A stretch of 6,438 nucleotides of DNA from Vulcanimicrobiota bacterium (GCA_030038335.1 JASHPC010000224.1:1-6438); one strand, 5' to 3'. Shown: positions 1-6,438, numbered from the stretch's first letter. Notes: generated by a model from the letters alone, not told the origin. Numbers and translations are program-made.

Positions 1-1397
1 CCGCGGTAGTTCGGCTGTAAGACGATGAAGCCGCGCGCCGCGAGAAGCTGCACGAGCGGATCGAACGTCGTCAGCGAGGCTTCGTCGACAGGCCCGCCAT
101 GAATGACGAGAACAAGCGGATACTTCTTTCCTGGCTGATAGCCGAGCGGATACGTCAACGCACCGTCTTCGTCGAAGCCATCGTTACGCCACGCAAACTC
201 CCTCGTCGAAGCGAGATCGAGTGCGGCAATGTCGCCGTTGTAATCGGTTAGGAGCTTTGGCGTGCTGCTTCCAGGTGCCAGATAGTAAACTTCATCCGGA
301 CGCGTGGAGGTGTCACCGCTGAACGCAATCGCACCGTCGTGCGAGACGCTTCCGCCGCTGAAGTTCAGGTCGCCGAGCGCGACGCGCGTCGCTGCACCAT
401 CCGCGGAGACGCGCCAGAGCGCGCGCGATACGTGGTCGTCGGCCGCGACGATAAAACCGCCGGAAGGCATCCATGCAAAGAACGCGACGTTGCGATCGAG
501 TGCCGGCGCCGCCGCTTTCATAACCGCGTTCGGCGACCACACGTCGAGGTCGTTCTGCATGATGACCGAGTCGTGTGAGCCCGCCGTATAGGCAAGCTCG
601 TCGTCCGTTGGCGAGAACTGCGAGAGCCAGCTCCAGCGAGCATCGACTTTCGTGACGTTGCGAGAAGCGACGTCGAGCACGGCGACTCGCGCGAGCAAGA
701 CGCTGTCGAAGCGGCCGTCGGGCTCCCACGTGAACGCAATGTAGCGCGCATCGTGCGACCACGAGAGCGAGTCGGGGAAGACGCTCCACGATCCTTGCAC
801 GAGTTGTTCGGGAGCACCGCCAGAGACGTCTTGAAGCCAGAGGTGCGACGAGACTGCGGGCCGTTGCGTCGAGTACGGATCGTCGCCGACGTTGAAGAGG
901 TCTTCGTGACGCTTGAGCGCCGCTTCGTTCGCCGGCGCGTCCGGCGTGACGTACGCGAGCGCTCTGCCGTCAGGTCGCCACGCATACTCCTCGACCCCGA
1001 ACTTCGACGACGTGATCGGGCGCGCGTCGCCACCGTTCATCGGCATGAGCCAGACTTGTGGAATCGCGCTATCGCCGCTTCCCGAGGGCGCAATGAAGGA
1101 GATAGCGCGTCCGTCCGGCGTCCATCGCGGGGATCCGACTTCCTCGCGTCCTTGCGTGAGAACGCGTTGTGCACCGGTTGCGACGTCTATGAGAACGAGC
1201 TCCGGAGCGGTAACGTCTTTCGCCATGTCGGCGTGTCCAACGATGACGACGATCTCCTTACCGTCGGGGGATATCTGCGGATCACCGACGCTGACGATTT
1301 TCGCGTAATCGTCGAAGGTGAGCGGTAACGCCCGAGCCGTCGCCGACGCGACGAGACAGAAGCACGCGCACCATAGCGCAGCTAAGGTAGAGCGCAC
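1..1397 (-). CDS. Exported S9-family serine peptidase (prolyl oligopeptidase / acylaminoacyl-peptidase type), C-terminus cut by left window edge
   Basis: The frame is open from a GTG at 1397 to the window edge (465 full codons). Residues 1-23 form a signal peptide (MRST, hydrophobic core, ending ATARA), so export is expected. Residues 24 to about 410 are a TolB/WD40-like propeller with PD40-type repeats: QISPDGKEIVVI (41-52), RWTPDGRAISFI (91-102), WRPDGRALAYV (140-150), WSHDARYIAF (213-222), SPTDDELAY (262-270). An alpha/beta-hydrolase domain follows with YPLVLVIHGGP (426-436), whose HGGP provides the oxyanion hole in S9 enzymes, then FDPLVQLLAARGFIVLQPNYRG. Full-length relatives run about 650-700 residues, so the nucleophile Ser, Asp and His lie beyond the edge and cannot be checked. 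The family cleaves short peptides or N-acyl residues. GTG 1397 is chosen because it begins a good signal peptide and has AGGAGG upstream; the ATG at 1374 is out of frame. It sits 2 nt after the receptor stop, in the same operon. Confidence 0.93.
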   Translation of the reverse strand, partial: MRSTLAALWCACFCLVASATARALPLTFDDYAKIVSVGDPQISPDGKEIVVIVGHADMAKDVTAPELVLIDVATGAQRVLTQGREEVGSPRWTPDGRAISFIAPSGSGDSAIPQVWLMPMNGGDARPITSSKFGVEEYAWRPDGRALAYVTPDAPANEAALKRHEDLFNVGDDPYSTQRPAVSSHLWLQDVSGGAPEQLVQGSWSVFPDSLSWSHDARYIAFTWEPDGRFDSVLLARVAVLDVASRNVTKVDARWSWLSQFSPTDDELAYTAGSHDSVIMQNDLDVWSPNAVMKAAAPALDRNVAFFAWMPSGGFIVAADDHVSRALWRVSADGAATRVALGDLNFSGGSVSHDGAIAFSGDTSTRPDEVYYLAPGSSTPKLLTDYNGDIAALDLASTREFAWRNDGFDEDGALTYPLGYQPGKKYPLVLVIHGGPVDEASLTTFDPLVQLLAARGFIVLQPNYR

Positions 1398-1399
1398 GG

Positions 1400-4300
1400 C
1401 TAGAGGTTGCTGCCTCCTATTTGCTGGATCAACTGCACGCGGAACGTCGTCGGTCCGTAGTTCTCAGCGCTCGTCGGTCCGAGCTGCGACGTAACTGACG
1501 CATCGCTGCGCGGGGCTGCCCCAAGAGCGATGAGCGCCGTACACGCGTCGCCGTACGCTCCCCAAAGGGCGGTGCCGTACTTACCGACGCACTCTGGTGC
1601 AAGAGGCGTCGGTATGCCGCCAAACTGATTCGCGTAGAGTTGACTGTAGGCGCCATTGAGGTTGTCGGCGCTGACGACGATCGCGAGATGCGAGCCGATC
1701 TGCTCGCGGATACTCGCCGAAACGACCGCGAATGGTGGTTCGCTAAAGGCGTTGTTGTTGCCGTAGTACGTCACACCGACGCGATACATGCTCCCGTCCG
1801 CGGTGCGCCAGTTCAACTCGCCATAGCCCATCGCATACGGCACTGCGCTTCCGTTGACCGTTTCGAATCCTACGCCGCTCGATGGAAAGTTGACGTTCGG
1901 CAGAATGCCGAGGTTTGTATCGTAGTGGTACGGCGTGCACTGACTTGCAGGCACGTTGTCACAATAGAATCCCTGAGGAATATCGTACGCGTACGCGCGC
2001 ATCAGGTCGCCGCGCAGGACGAAGCCGAGGCCTTGCGCCGGCGCATCACCGAACTGAGCCTCGAGACCTTCGTACCGAGCGTGACCGAGATTCTCGGCGC
2101 TGATGCCGTAGAGAGGGCATTGCCCGACTGCGTATCCAACGCTCGAGCACGAAGTCGGATAATAGTTCTGATTGATGAGTCGACTCTGCGTAAGATACAT
2201 ATTGCGCAGGTCCGTTAGGTAGCCGTCGAGCGACACGAACATCGACTGACGGAAACGGTGGTCGACGCCGATGTCCACGCCTATGGCCGTCTCCGGTGCG
2301 ATCTGACCGTTGTTGAGGCTCTCGTAGTACCCGTCGTTGGGGACGCCGTTGACGAACTCGAGCGGCAGCGATCCAGGCGACGAAAGCAGGCTCAGATACG
2401 GCGGCGCTATCGAAGAGCCCGCAGCAGCACGCCACGACGTATTATCGTTGGGTTGCCACGTGAACGCGACTCTCGGAGCGTTGTACGAGCGTGTCGAGTT
2501 CTGCCAGTTAGCGGGACCGGTTCCGGCTACGATGCCGCCTCCGTTGTCCGTGAAGTGGCTCGAATACTCGAGCGCGTAGTCGGCGAACTCGGCCTGAACG
2601 TTCGGCGCCGCGAAGAAGGTGAAGCGCAGCGCTTCGGTCGTGGAAACTTGGCTCGTGCCCGGCGCGAACGAATAATACGGCGGCTCTCCCGACGTTGGGA
2701 TATTGACGAACTCGTAGCCGCTCTGACCCGTGCGGTCGACCGAGAGCTGCAAGTTGCTGCCGTTGTTGAACGGGTGGTCCAAGTCGAGCGACTCGCCGCG
2801 CTGGTGGTTGTTCGTCAGCGATTGATCCGTCGCGTCGAGCGCTTCGAAGGTTGCTAGCTGACCGTTGAAAGACTCTTCGACTGGGGCGAGGCCGCCCGGG
2901 TTACAGACTGCGCCGTTAAATGCAGTGCCCGTTGGGCAGAAGACGCCACCGCCCCAAGCGCTGCCTGTGAACGCAAAGACACTGCTCGTCGGGTTGTTAA
3001 AGTACGCGTAGTTCGTATTGCCGCCGTCGTAGTAGCGCAGCAATGCCGACCAGGCGCCGAACACCGTGCGAAACTCGGCTTGATAAAGATACTGTTGCGT
3101 CGAGCCGAAGCCGGGCGCATACGAGCTGAGATCGAACGGAATCGGGGTTCCGGCCGGTATCGAACCGCTGTACCACGACGGAGGCTCGAAGCTGGAGAGG
3201 GTTCCGCCGAGATTGCCGATAGGACCGTTCGCCATTGCCACACCGGTGTTATCCGTGTGGCCGAAGTCTTGACCGCCGAGGAAGCTAATCGTGAGCGAGC
3301 TATACTGCGAGAAGTTGAATTTCAGCTTTCCGAGCTCATTTTTAGAGTCGTAGTCCGTGTTGAACGGATAGCAGCAGACGTAGAACGGCTCCTGATAGCG
3401 CTCTAAGCCGATGGGCTCGATGTACTCGCTGTAGCTCTTTGGACCGGCGAGCCCGACGCCGACGGGTGCCGACACGAGTTCCTGCCCGTTGACGTACCAA
3501 GGATAACCGACGGAGAGAAAGACCGCCGAGCCTGCGAGCGGATAGTTTTGCATGGGGCCGGGCGCGCCGTCCGTTGCGTATGCGAACGCGTATTGCAAGA
3601 AGTTATTGTGGCCAAGCGATCCGGTGGCGCGAAATGCCGTCGTGATTCCGCCCCAGGAGTCGACGCCGGTCGCGATCGTCGCGTGCGGTTCGAGCGTAGG
3701 CTCTAGCGTGATGAAGTTCACCGTGCCGCCAATCGCGTAGTTGATCTCGGTCGGCATCGAGCCCGGACCCTTGACGACCTCCACATTCTGCAGCATGTAC
3801 GGGCTGATGAGCGACGGATCGAACGTGCCGGTAAGCGAGAGAGGCGTTGCGTGACCGTCGATAAGCGACTCGGTCTCGTACGGCAGCGCGCCGCGGATCT
3901 GAATCGTCTGCGGCGCGAATTGATCGGCGCCATTATTCGTCCCGTTTGCCTGGTAGACGATGATGCCAGGAATCTCGTTGAGGACGTGCATCACCTGGAG
4001 CTGTCCTTGATCCACGAACGACGTGCTCGGCACAATCGAAATCGACGCGGTGGACTCGTTGATCTGTACGTGACCGGGAGCGTTCGTCTCGGCATGCGCG
4101 ATCGTGCGCAACGACGTGAACGACGCTGCCGTCAGCGCGACGTCGATTGCGGTCGTCGTTCCGGTCGCCGTCGCGATGCTTGCAATGTATTGGAGGAAGC
4201 CGGCCTTACTGACCACGAGCTGGTAGACGCCCGGAGTGACGCTGCTGAAGGTGAAGTGGCCTTGCGCGTCAGTCGTCGCATATTGAACCGTGACGCCGCG

Positions 4301-4468
4301 GAGATTGACCGCCGCACCCGCGACGGGTTGCCCCGTGCTCGAGTGCACGGTTCCGACAACGGCCGACGTCGTCGACGTTTGAGCGAGTGCCGGCAATCCC
4401 GTGAAGGCAATACCGGCGGCAAGCAGCGGCATGAAGAGACGCAGCCGTTGGAGAGCAGGGGTTCTCAT
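1400..4468 (-). CDS. TonB-dependent outer-membrane receptor with N-terminal CarboxypepD_reg-like domain
   Basis: Complete, 1022 residues. It is a gated outer-membrane channel for active uptake, powered by TonB/ExbBD. Residues 1-30 are a signal peptide (MRTPALQRLRLF to PALAQ). Residues about 35-112 are a CarboxypepD_reg-like beta-sandwich (VVGTVHSSTGQPVAGAAVNL, TTDAQGHFTFSSVTPGVYQL). The plug spans about 135-258, with LNEIPGIIVY (163-172), IQIRGALPYETESLIDGH (189-206), VEVVKGPGS (229-237) and INYAIGGTVNF (242-252). The rest to 1022 is barrel, including RYEGLEAQFG (798-807). I see no clear TonB box; SLRTIAHAET (119-128) is the nearest candidate place. Ten cysteines fall in five close pairs, all in the barrel. 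The protein ends IQQIGGSNL rather than in an aromatic residue. ATG 4468 is chosen because GAGGAG lies 10 nt upstream and it begins the signal peptide; a TTG at 4519 would add 17 residues ahead of it. The substrate is not shown; peptide is inferred from neighbours. The S9 peptidase follows 2 nt after the stop. Confidence 0.95.
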   Translation of the reverse strand: MRTPALQRLRLFMPLLAAGIAFTGLPALAQTSTTSAVVGTVHSSTGQPVAGAAVNLRGVTVQYATTDAQGHFTFSSVTPGVYQLVVSKAGFLQYIASIATATGTTTAIDVALTAASFTSLRTIAHAETNAPGHVQINESTASISIVPSTSFVDQGQLQVMHVLNEIPGIIVYQANGTNNGADQFAPQTIQIRGALPYETESLIDGHATPLSLTGTFDPSLISPYMLQNVEVVKGPGSMPTEINYAIGGTVNFITLEPTLEPHATIATGVDSWGGITTAFRATGSLGHNNFLQYAFAYATDGAPGPMQNYPLAGSAVFLSVGYPWYVNGQELVSAPVGVGLAGPKSYSEYIEPIGLERYQEPFYVCCYPFNTDYDSKNELGKLKFNFSQYSSLTISFLGGQDFGHTDNTGVAMANGPIGNLGGTLSSFEPPSWYSGSIPAGTPIPFDLSSYAPGFGSTQQYLYQAEFRTVFGAWSALLRYYDGGNTNYAYFNNPTSSVFAFTGSAWGGGVFCPTGTAFNGAVCNPGGLAPVEESFNGQLATFEALDATDQSLTNNHQRGESLDLDHPFNNGSNLQLSVDRTGQSGYEFVNIPTSGEPPYYSFAPGTSQVSTTEALRFTFFAAPNVQAEFADYALEYSSHFTDNGGGIVAGTGPANWQNSTRSYNAPRVAFTWQPNDNTSWRAAAGSSIAPPYLSLLSSPGSLPLEFVNGVPNDGYYESLNNGQIAPETAIGVDIGVDHRFRQSMFVSLDGYLTDLRNMYLTQSRLINQNYYPTSCSSVGYAVGQCPLYGISAENLGHARYEGLEAQFGDAPAQGLGFVLRGDLMRAYAYDIPQGFYCDNVPASQCTPYHYDTNLGILPNVNFPSSGVGFETVNGSAVPYAMGYGELNWRTADGSMYRVGVTYYGNNNAFSEPPFAVVSASIREQIGSHLAIVVSADNLNGAYSQLYANQFGGIPTPLAPECVGKYGTALWGAYGDACTALIALGAAPRSDASVTSQLGPTSAENYGPTTFRVQLIQQIGGSNL
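1413..1418 (-). promoter_or_regulatory. Shine-Dalgarno AGGAGG for the S9 peptidase, inside the receptor's last codons
   Basis: A perfect AGGAGG on the minus strand lies 15 nt before the GTG at 1397, a rather long spacing. It falls in the receptor codons for Ile-Gly-Gly near the C-terminus. Ribosomes ending the receptor would stop beside the peptidase start, which favours coupled translation. Confidence 0.65.
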
Positions 4469-4478
4469 CGTTTCAAGA

Positions 4479-4484
4479 CTCCTC
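4479..4484 (-). promoter_or_regulatory. Shine-Dalgarno GAGGAG deciding the receptor start
   Basis: GAGGAG on the minus strand sits 10 nt before ATG 4468. This supports that start over the upstream in-frame TTG at 4519, which would place extra charged residues before the signal peptide. Confidence 0.75.
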
Positions 4485-4523
4485 ACATGGCGGTCCGTGA
4501 CTAAGCAGGCGTGCCCCAAATGG

Positions 4524-4541
4524 CTCGGCGAATCCTTCGAG
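4524..4541. promoter_or_regulatory. Imperfect dyad, candidate operator
   Basis: The 18 bp CTCGGCGAATCCTTCGAG match their own reverse complement at 12 of 18 positions, with perfect CTCG/CGAG ends. A second small inverted repeat, CGAA-TCC-TTCG, sits inside it at 4529-4539. The element lies where a -35 box for the TAAAAT hexamer at 4552 would be. A dimeric regulator could bind here, but short dyads also occur by chance and it does not match the E. coli Lrp consensus well. Confidence 0.25.
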
Positions 4542-4551
4542 CGTGGAGCAA

Positions 4552-4557
4552 TAAAAT
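4552..4557 (+). promoter_or_regulatory. Possible -10 hexamer (TAAAAT) for the Lrp-family gene
   Basis: TAAAAT matches the TATAAT consensus at five of six positions, and transcription would begin about 20-25 nt before the ATG at 4588. No TTGACA-like sequence stands 16-18 nt upstream, so the promoter would be weak, activator-dependent or wrongly assigned. Confidence 0.35.
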
Positions 4558-4576
4558 GCCAAAATCTATGTCTCTT

Positions 4577-4580
4577 AGGA
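4577..4580 (+). promoter_or_regulatory. Shine-Dalgarno AGGA for the Lrp-family gene
   Basis: AGGA lies 7 nt before ATG 4588, normal spacing. An ATG at 4581 is in another frame and too close to use this site. Confidence 0.6.
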
Positions 4581-4587
4581 ATGGTTT

Positions 4588-5166
4588 ATGTCAATAAATA
4601 CGCTCGATTCCGTCGACTGCCTGATTCTTGGCGCGTTGCAGCGCAATAGTCGGCTATCCAATGCCGATTTGGCAAAAAGCGTAGGGCTCTCGCCGTCGCC
4701 GTGCCTGCGCCGCGTCCGCCGTCTCGAAAAGCGAGGATTCATCCGCGGATATCGCGCCGTTCTCGACCGCCAGATGGTCGGCTTGGGCGTGACGGCCTTT
4801 GCGCGGCTGCAGATCGAGTGGCCGCGAGCGAAAGAGATGCGCGATCAGATCAGACGCATGCCCCAGGTCGTTGCGTGCTACGTCCTCACCGGCGAGTCGG
4901 GCGTTTTACTGGAGATCGTCGCGAAAGACTTGGAAGAGTACTCGAAGTTTCTCTTCGGCACGCTCTATAACGTGGCGGGCGTGCGCGGCATTCAGTCGAG
5001 CGTGCTGCTCGAGACGGTGAAGCAGCGAGAGACGTCGCCGCTTCCCATCGTCGACCCGTCCGCCGCTCACTCCAAGCGCCATCGCGCGACGTCCCAGAAG
5101 ACGCTGTCGATCGAACCTGCCTCACCGCGAAGCCGGTCTGTGAACGCGTCGAGCTCACGTCGCTGA
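4588..5166 (+). CDS. Lrp/AsnC-family transcriptional regulator with extended basic tail
   Basis: A 192-residue cytoplasmic DNA-binding protein. Residues 1-60 are the AsnC-type winged helix-turn-helix: LDSVDCLILGALQRNSRLSN, then DLAKSVGLSPSPCLRRVRRL (27-46) and the hinge GFIRGYRAVLD (50-60), a near-canonical family signature. Residues about 66-145 are the RAM/AsnC ligand-sensing domain (VTAFARLQIEW, VVACYVLTGESGVLLEIVAKDLEEY, GVRGIQSSVLLETVK). Such proteins form octamers and respond to amino acids, often Leu or branched-chain. The family usually stops near 150-165 residues; here a Ser/Arg-rich tail runs on to 192, and residues 160-192 are read antisense to the end of the convergent binding-protein gene. 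In the usual G-D/E-x-D stretch of the RAM domain the second acidic residue appears as Gly (TGESGVLL, 101-108), so the ligand may differ. It is divergent from the receptor operon and is its likely regulator by position. Confidence 0.95.
   Translation: MSINTLDSVDCLILGALQRNSRLSNADLAKSVGLSPSPCLRRVRRLEKRGFIRGYRAVLDRQMVGLGVTAFARLQIEWPRAKEMRDQIRRMPQVVACYVLTGESGVLLEIVAKDLEEYSKFLFGTLYNVAGVRGIQSSVLLETVKQRETSPLPIVDPSAAHSKRHRATSQKTLSIEPASPRSRSVNASSSRR
5067..5166. other. Tail-to-tail overlap of the regulator and binding-protein genes
   Basis: The two convergent reading frames share 100 bp. The minus-strand reading gives the binding protein's plausible family ending (DAFTDRLRGE to ARWRLE). The plus-strand reading gives a low-complexity Ser/Arg tail. 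No hairpin-plus-T-run terminator is visible here, so the transcripts probably run into each other. Confidence 0.85.
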
Positions 5167-6438
5167 TAGAGCGGCACGATCGGCAGATCTTCGTAGAGAA
5201 GTCGCTCGAGTTTGGTATAGACGGCCTTGCGGCGTGCAGGATCGTACGTGTGCCGTCCATCGTCGAGGAGCGCATCGATGCGCGAATCGCAGATGCGCGA
5301 TTTGTTATATCCGTTCGGCGGCACACGCGCGCATGAAAACTGATCCGTCGTATCGGGATCGTCACCGTTGACAAACGAGTAGAGCGCCATGTCGAACTTC
5401 CCGCCGTACACCGGTCCGCCCATCTCGGCCGGCGCTCCGAACAGGGTCACGTTGAACGCCTTTATGGCGACGCGCGCGCCCACGGCGGCTTCGTATTGTG
5501 CGACGTTGTTCGCCACGATCTCTTCGCCAAGGACGCCCGCTTGAATGACGAGTAGGAGCGTGAGCGTGCGCCCATTCCTGTGCCGAACGCCGTCGGCGCC
5601 CATCGTCCATCCCGCCTCGTCGAGAAGCCGCTTCGCCGCGGCGGGATCGTACGGAACGTCAGGATAGGCGCGCGGATCGTACGCCCAAAGGAACAGTCCG
5701 CGTCCCGCGTCATGGCTGTCGAGTGCACCGCGGTAGGCTTTCGCGACGATCCCGTGGATGTCGAGCGCTTCTGCCAGCGCGTGGCGAACGCGCGAATCGC
5801 GCGTTAGCGAACTCTGCGTGTTGAAGATGAGTGCTCCAATCGCGCTCTCCGGCGTATCGAGCACGCGATATCCCGCTACTGCGCGCAGCACCGGATACTG
5901 CGAGTAATCCTGTTCGTTGAAGTACGCTTCGATCTCGCCGGTTCGCAGTTGGTTCGTCCCTTCTTGAGGATCGGGGATGAATCGGACGATGAGATGCTTT
6001 ATACGAGGAGTCCCACGAAAATAGTAGGGGTTCGCGACCATGTCGACGTGATCGCCGCGAACCCATCGTCTAACGACGTACGGCCCCGACCCTATCGGCT
6101 TTGAGTCGAACGGTATCGCGTTGAAGTTCGGGTACCGTTGCAGCACGTGTTCCGGAAGGATAGGGTATCCTTGCGGCGCGAGCACGAGCGACAGAATCGG
6201 CGCGAAAGGGCGGCGCAGATGCAAGACGAGCGTCGTTGCATTCGGCGCGTCAGCCATGACCACGCGATCGTACCCGTAGCGCGACTGGACGTTGTTGGCG
6301 GGATTATTTATCGCTGCAATCGACCAAACGCAATCGCTTGCCGTCAGCGGGACGCCGTCGGCAAAGCGCACGTTGTCCCGCAGGCGATACGTAATGGTTA
6401 GGCCGTCTTTGCTGATCCCGCCGTTCGCTCGCGATGGA
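5067..6438 (-). CDS. Peptide ABC transporter substrate-binding protein (SBP family 5, OppA/DppA-like), N-terminus cut by right window edge
   Basis: Open from the right edge to the stop at 5067: 456 visible residues (numbered here from the edge). The true start is outside; a GTG at 6371 is internal, because codons before it read ISKDGLTITYRLRDN, the normal lead-in to FADGVPLTASDCVWSI (25-40). Further family 5 marks are LHLRRPFAP (72-80), KPIGSGPYVV (113-122), the VRHALAEALDIHGI region (217-230) and the C-terminal ARRKAVYTKLERLLYEDLPI (401-420) with VPLYQRRELDAF (421-432). C369 and C383 flank PPNGYNKSR and may form a disulfide. The protein binds peptides, or in some family members nickel, sugars or other solutes, outside the inner membrane and delivers them to an ABC permease. 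Roughly 60-100 residues, including the signal or lipobox, are missing. No permease or ATPase gene lies downstream, where the convergent regulator sits; any would be beyond the right edge or elsewhere. Confidence 0.93.
   Translation of the reverse strand, partial: PSRANGGISKDGLTITYRLRDNVRFADGVPLTASDCVWSIAAINNPANNVQSRYGYDRVVMADAPNATTLVLHLRRPFAPILSLVLAPQGYPILPEHVLQRYPNFNAIPFDSKPIGSGPYVVRRWVRGDHVDMVANPYYFRGTPRIKHLIVRFIPDPQEGTNQLRTGEIEAYFNEQDYSQYPVLRAVAGYRVLDTPESAIGALIFNTQSSLTRDSRVRHALAEALDIHGIVAKAYRGALDSHDAGRGLFLWAYDPRAYPDVPYDPAAAKRLLDEAGWTMGADGVRHRNGRTLTLLLVIQAGVLGEEIVANNVAQYEAAVGARVAIKAFNVTLFGAPAEMGGPVYGGKFDMALYSFVNGDDPDTTDQFSCARVPPNGYNKSRICDSRIDALLDDGRHTYDPARRKAVYTKLERLLYEDLPIVPLYQRRELDAFTDRLRGEAGSIDSVFWDVARWRLE

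Larger units (their letters stand above)
4469..4587. promoter_or_regulatory. Divergent intergenic region between the receptor operon and the Lrp-family gene
   Basis: This 119-bp spacer is the only clearly non-coding stretch in the window and must hold the promoters for both directions. The half next to the regulator is A/T-rich (about 4549-4587), unlike the surrounding GC-rich DNA. Lrp/AsnC regulators commonly act on the divergent gene and on themselves, so it is the natural place for their sites. I found no convincing -35/-10 pair for the receptor direction. Confidence 0.6.

Noticed and set aside
313..1328. Several frames on both strands within 304-1328
   Set aside because: They overlap the S9 peptidase frame, which has a signal peptide, repeated PDG propeller motifs and HGGP; the others are compositionally odd shadows.
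1372..1374. ATG as the peptidase start
   Set aside because: It is in a different frame from the peptidase; GTG 1397 is in frame and begins the signal peptide.
1640..2857. Two plus-strand frames (1640-2218 and 2258-2857) of about 190-200 codons
   Set aside because: Both are antisense to the receptor barrel, are rich in Arg and Val, show no domain, and have no good ribosome site.
3851..4504. Plus-strand reading frame of 217 codons opposite the receptor N-terminus
   Set aside because: It is antisense to the signal peptide, CarboxypepD_reg and plug domains of a clearly real gene; its product is Arg-rich and without recognisable domains, as expected of a shadow frame in GC-rich DNA.
4469..4519. 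Longer receptor form starting at TTG 4519
   Set aside because: It would put 17 polar and charged residues before the signal peptide and lacks a ribosome site, whereas ATG 4468 has GAGGAG at 10 nt.
4581..4583. ATG 7 nt before the regulator start
   Set aside because: It is in another frame that gives no helix-turn-helix, and it sits directly against the Shine-Dalgarno site.
6369..6371. GTG as the start of the binding protein
   Set aside because: The frame stays open to the window edge and the codons before it encode conserved family 5 sequence (DGLTITYRLRDN), so this is an internal Val.
1..6438. RNA genes, CRISPR arrays, insertion sequences, long repeats, terminators
   Set aside because: I read both strands and found no tRNA-like fold, spaced repeats, transposase motifs, or hairpin followed by a T-run; apart from the 119-bp spacer the window is coding throughout.

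Overview
The window holds four protein genes and almost no spare DNA. It looks like bacterial chromosome from a high-GC organism with an outer membrane, because it encodes a TonB-dependent receptor with a signal peptide. The receptor's style (CarboxypepD_reg-like N-domain, an 'FVDQGQLQVMHVLNEIPGI' type plug, 'LIDGHATPL', 'VEVVKGPGS' and 'INYAIGGTVNF' motifs) resembles receptors I associate with Candidatus Eremiobacterota (WPS-2). That placement is from memory and moderate at best; other high-GC diderms such as Acidobacteriota remain possible.

Layout, left to right. (1) Minus strand, 1397 to the left edge: the N-terminal two thirds of an exported S9 (prolyl oligopeptidase/acylaminoacyl-peptidase type) serine peptidase. 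It starts at GTG and is cut by the edge just after the HGGP oxyanion motif, before the catalytic triad. (2) Minus strand, 4468 to 1400: a complete 1022-residue TonB-dependent outer-membrane receptor. The peptidase start lies 2 nt after its stop codon, so the two form an operon with probable translational coupling. (3) A 119-bp divergent spacer, 4469-4587, with Shine-Dalgarno sites for both flanking genes, a possible -10 hexamer and an imperfect dyad. (4) Plus strand, 4588-5166: an Lrp/AsnC-family transcriptional regulator. (5) Minus strand, right edge to 5067: the C-terminal ~456 residues of a family 5 (OppA/DppA-like) extracytoplasmic peptide-binding protein. It overlaps the end of the regulator gene tail-to-tail by 100 bp.

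Taken together the genes suggest a peptide-scavenging neighbourhood: an outer-membrane receptor, an exported oligopeptidase, a solute-binding protein for peptides, and an amino-acid-sensing type regulator divergent from the receptor operon. The substrate, the regulatory link and the presence of permease genes are inferences the window cannot prove. I see no RNA genes, mobile elements, CRISPR arrays or convincing terminators. Nothing here looks like a wholly new kind of system. The points most worth a second look are the five close cysteine pairs in the receptor barrel, the coupled receptor-peptidase junction, and the antisense-overlapped basic tail of the regulator.
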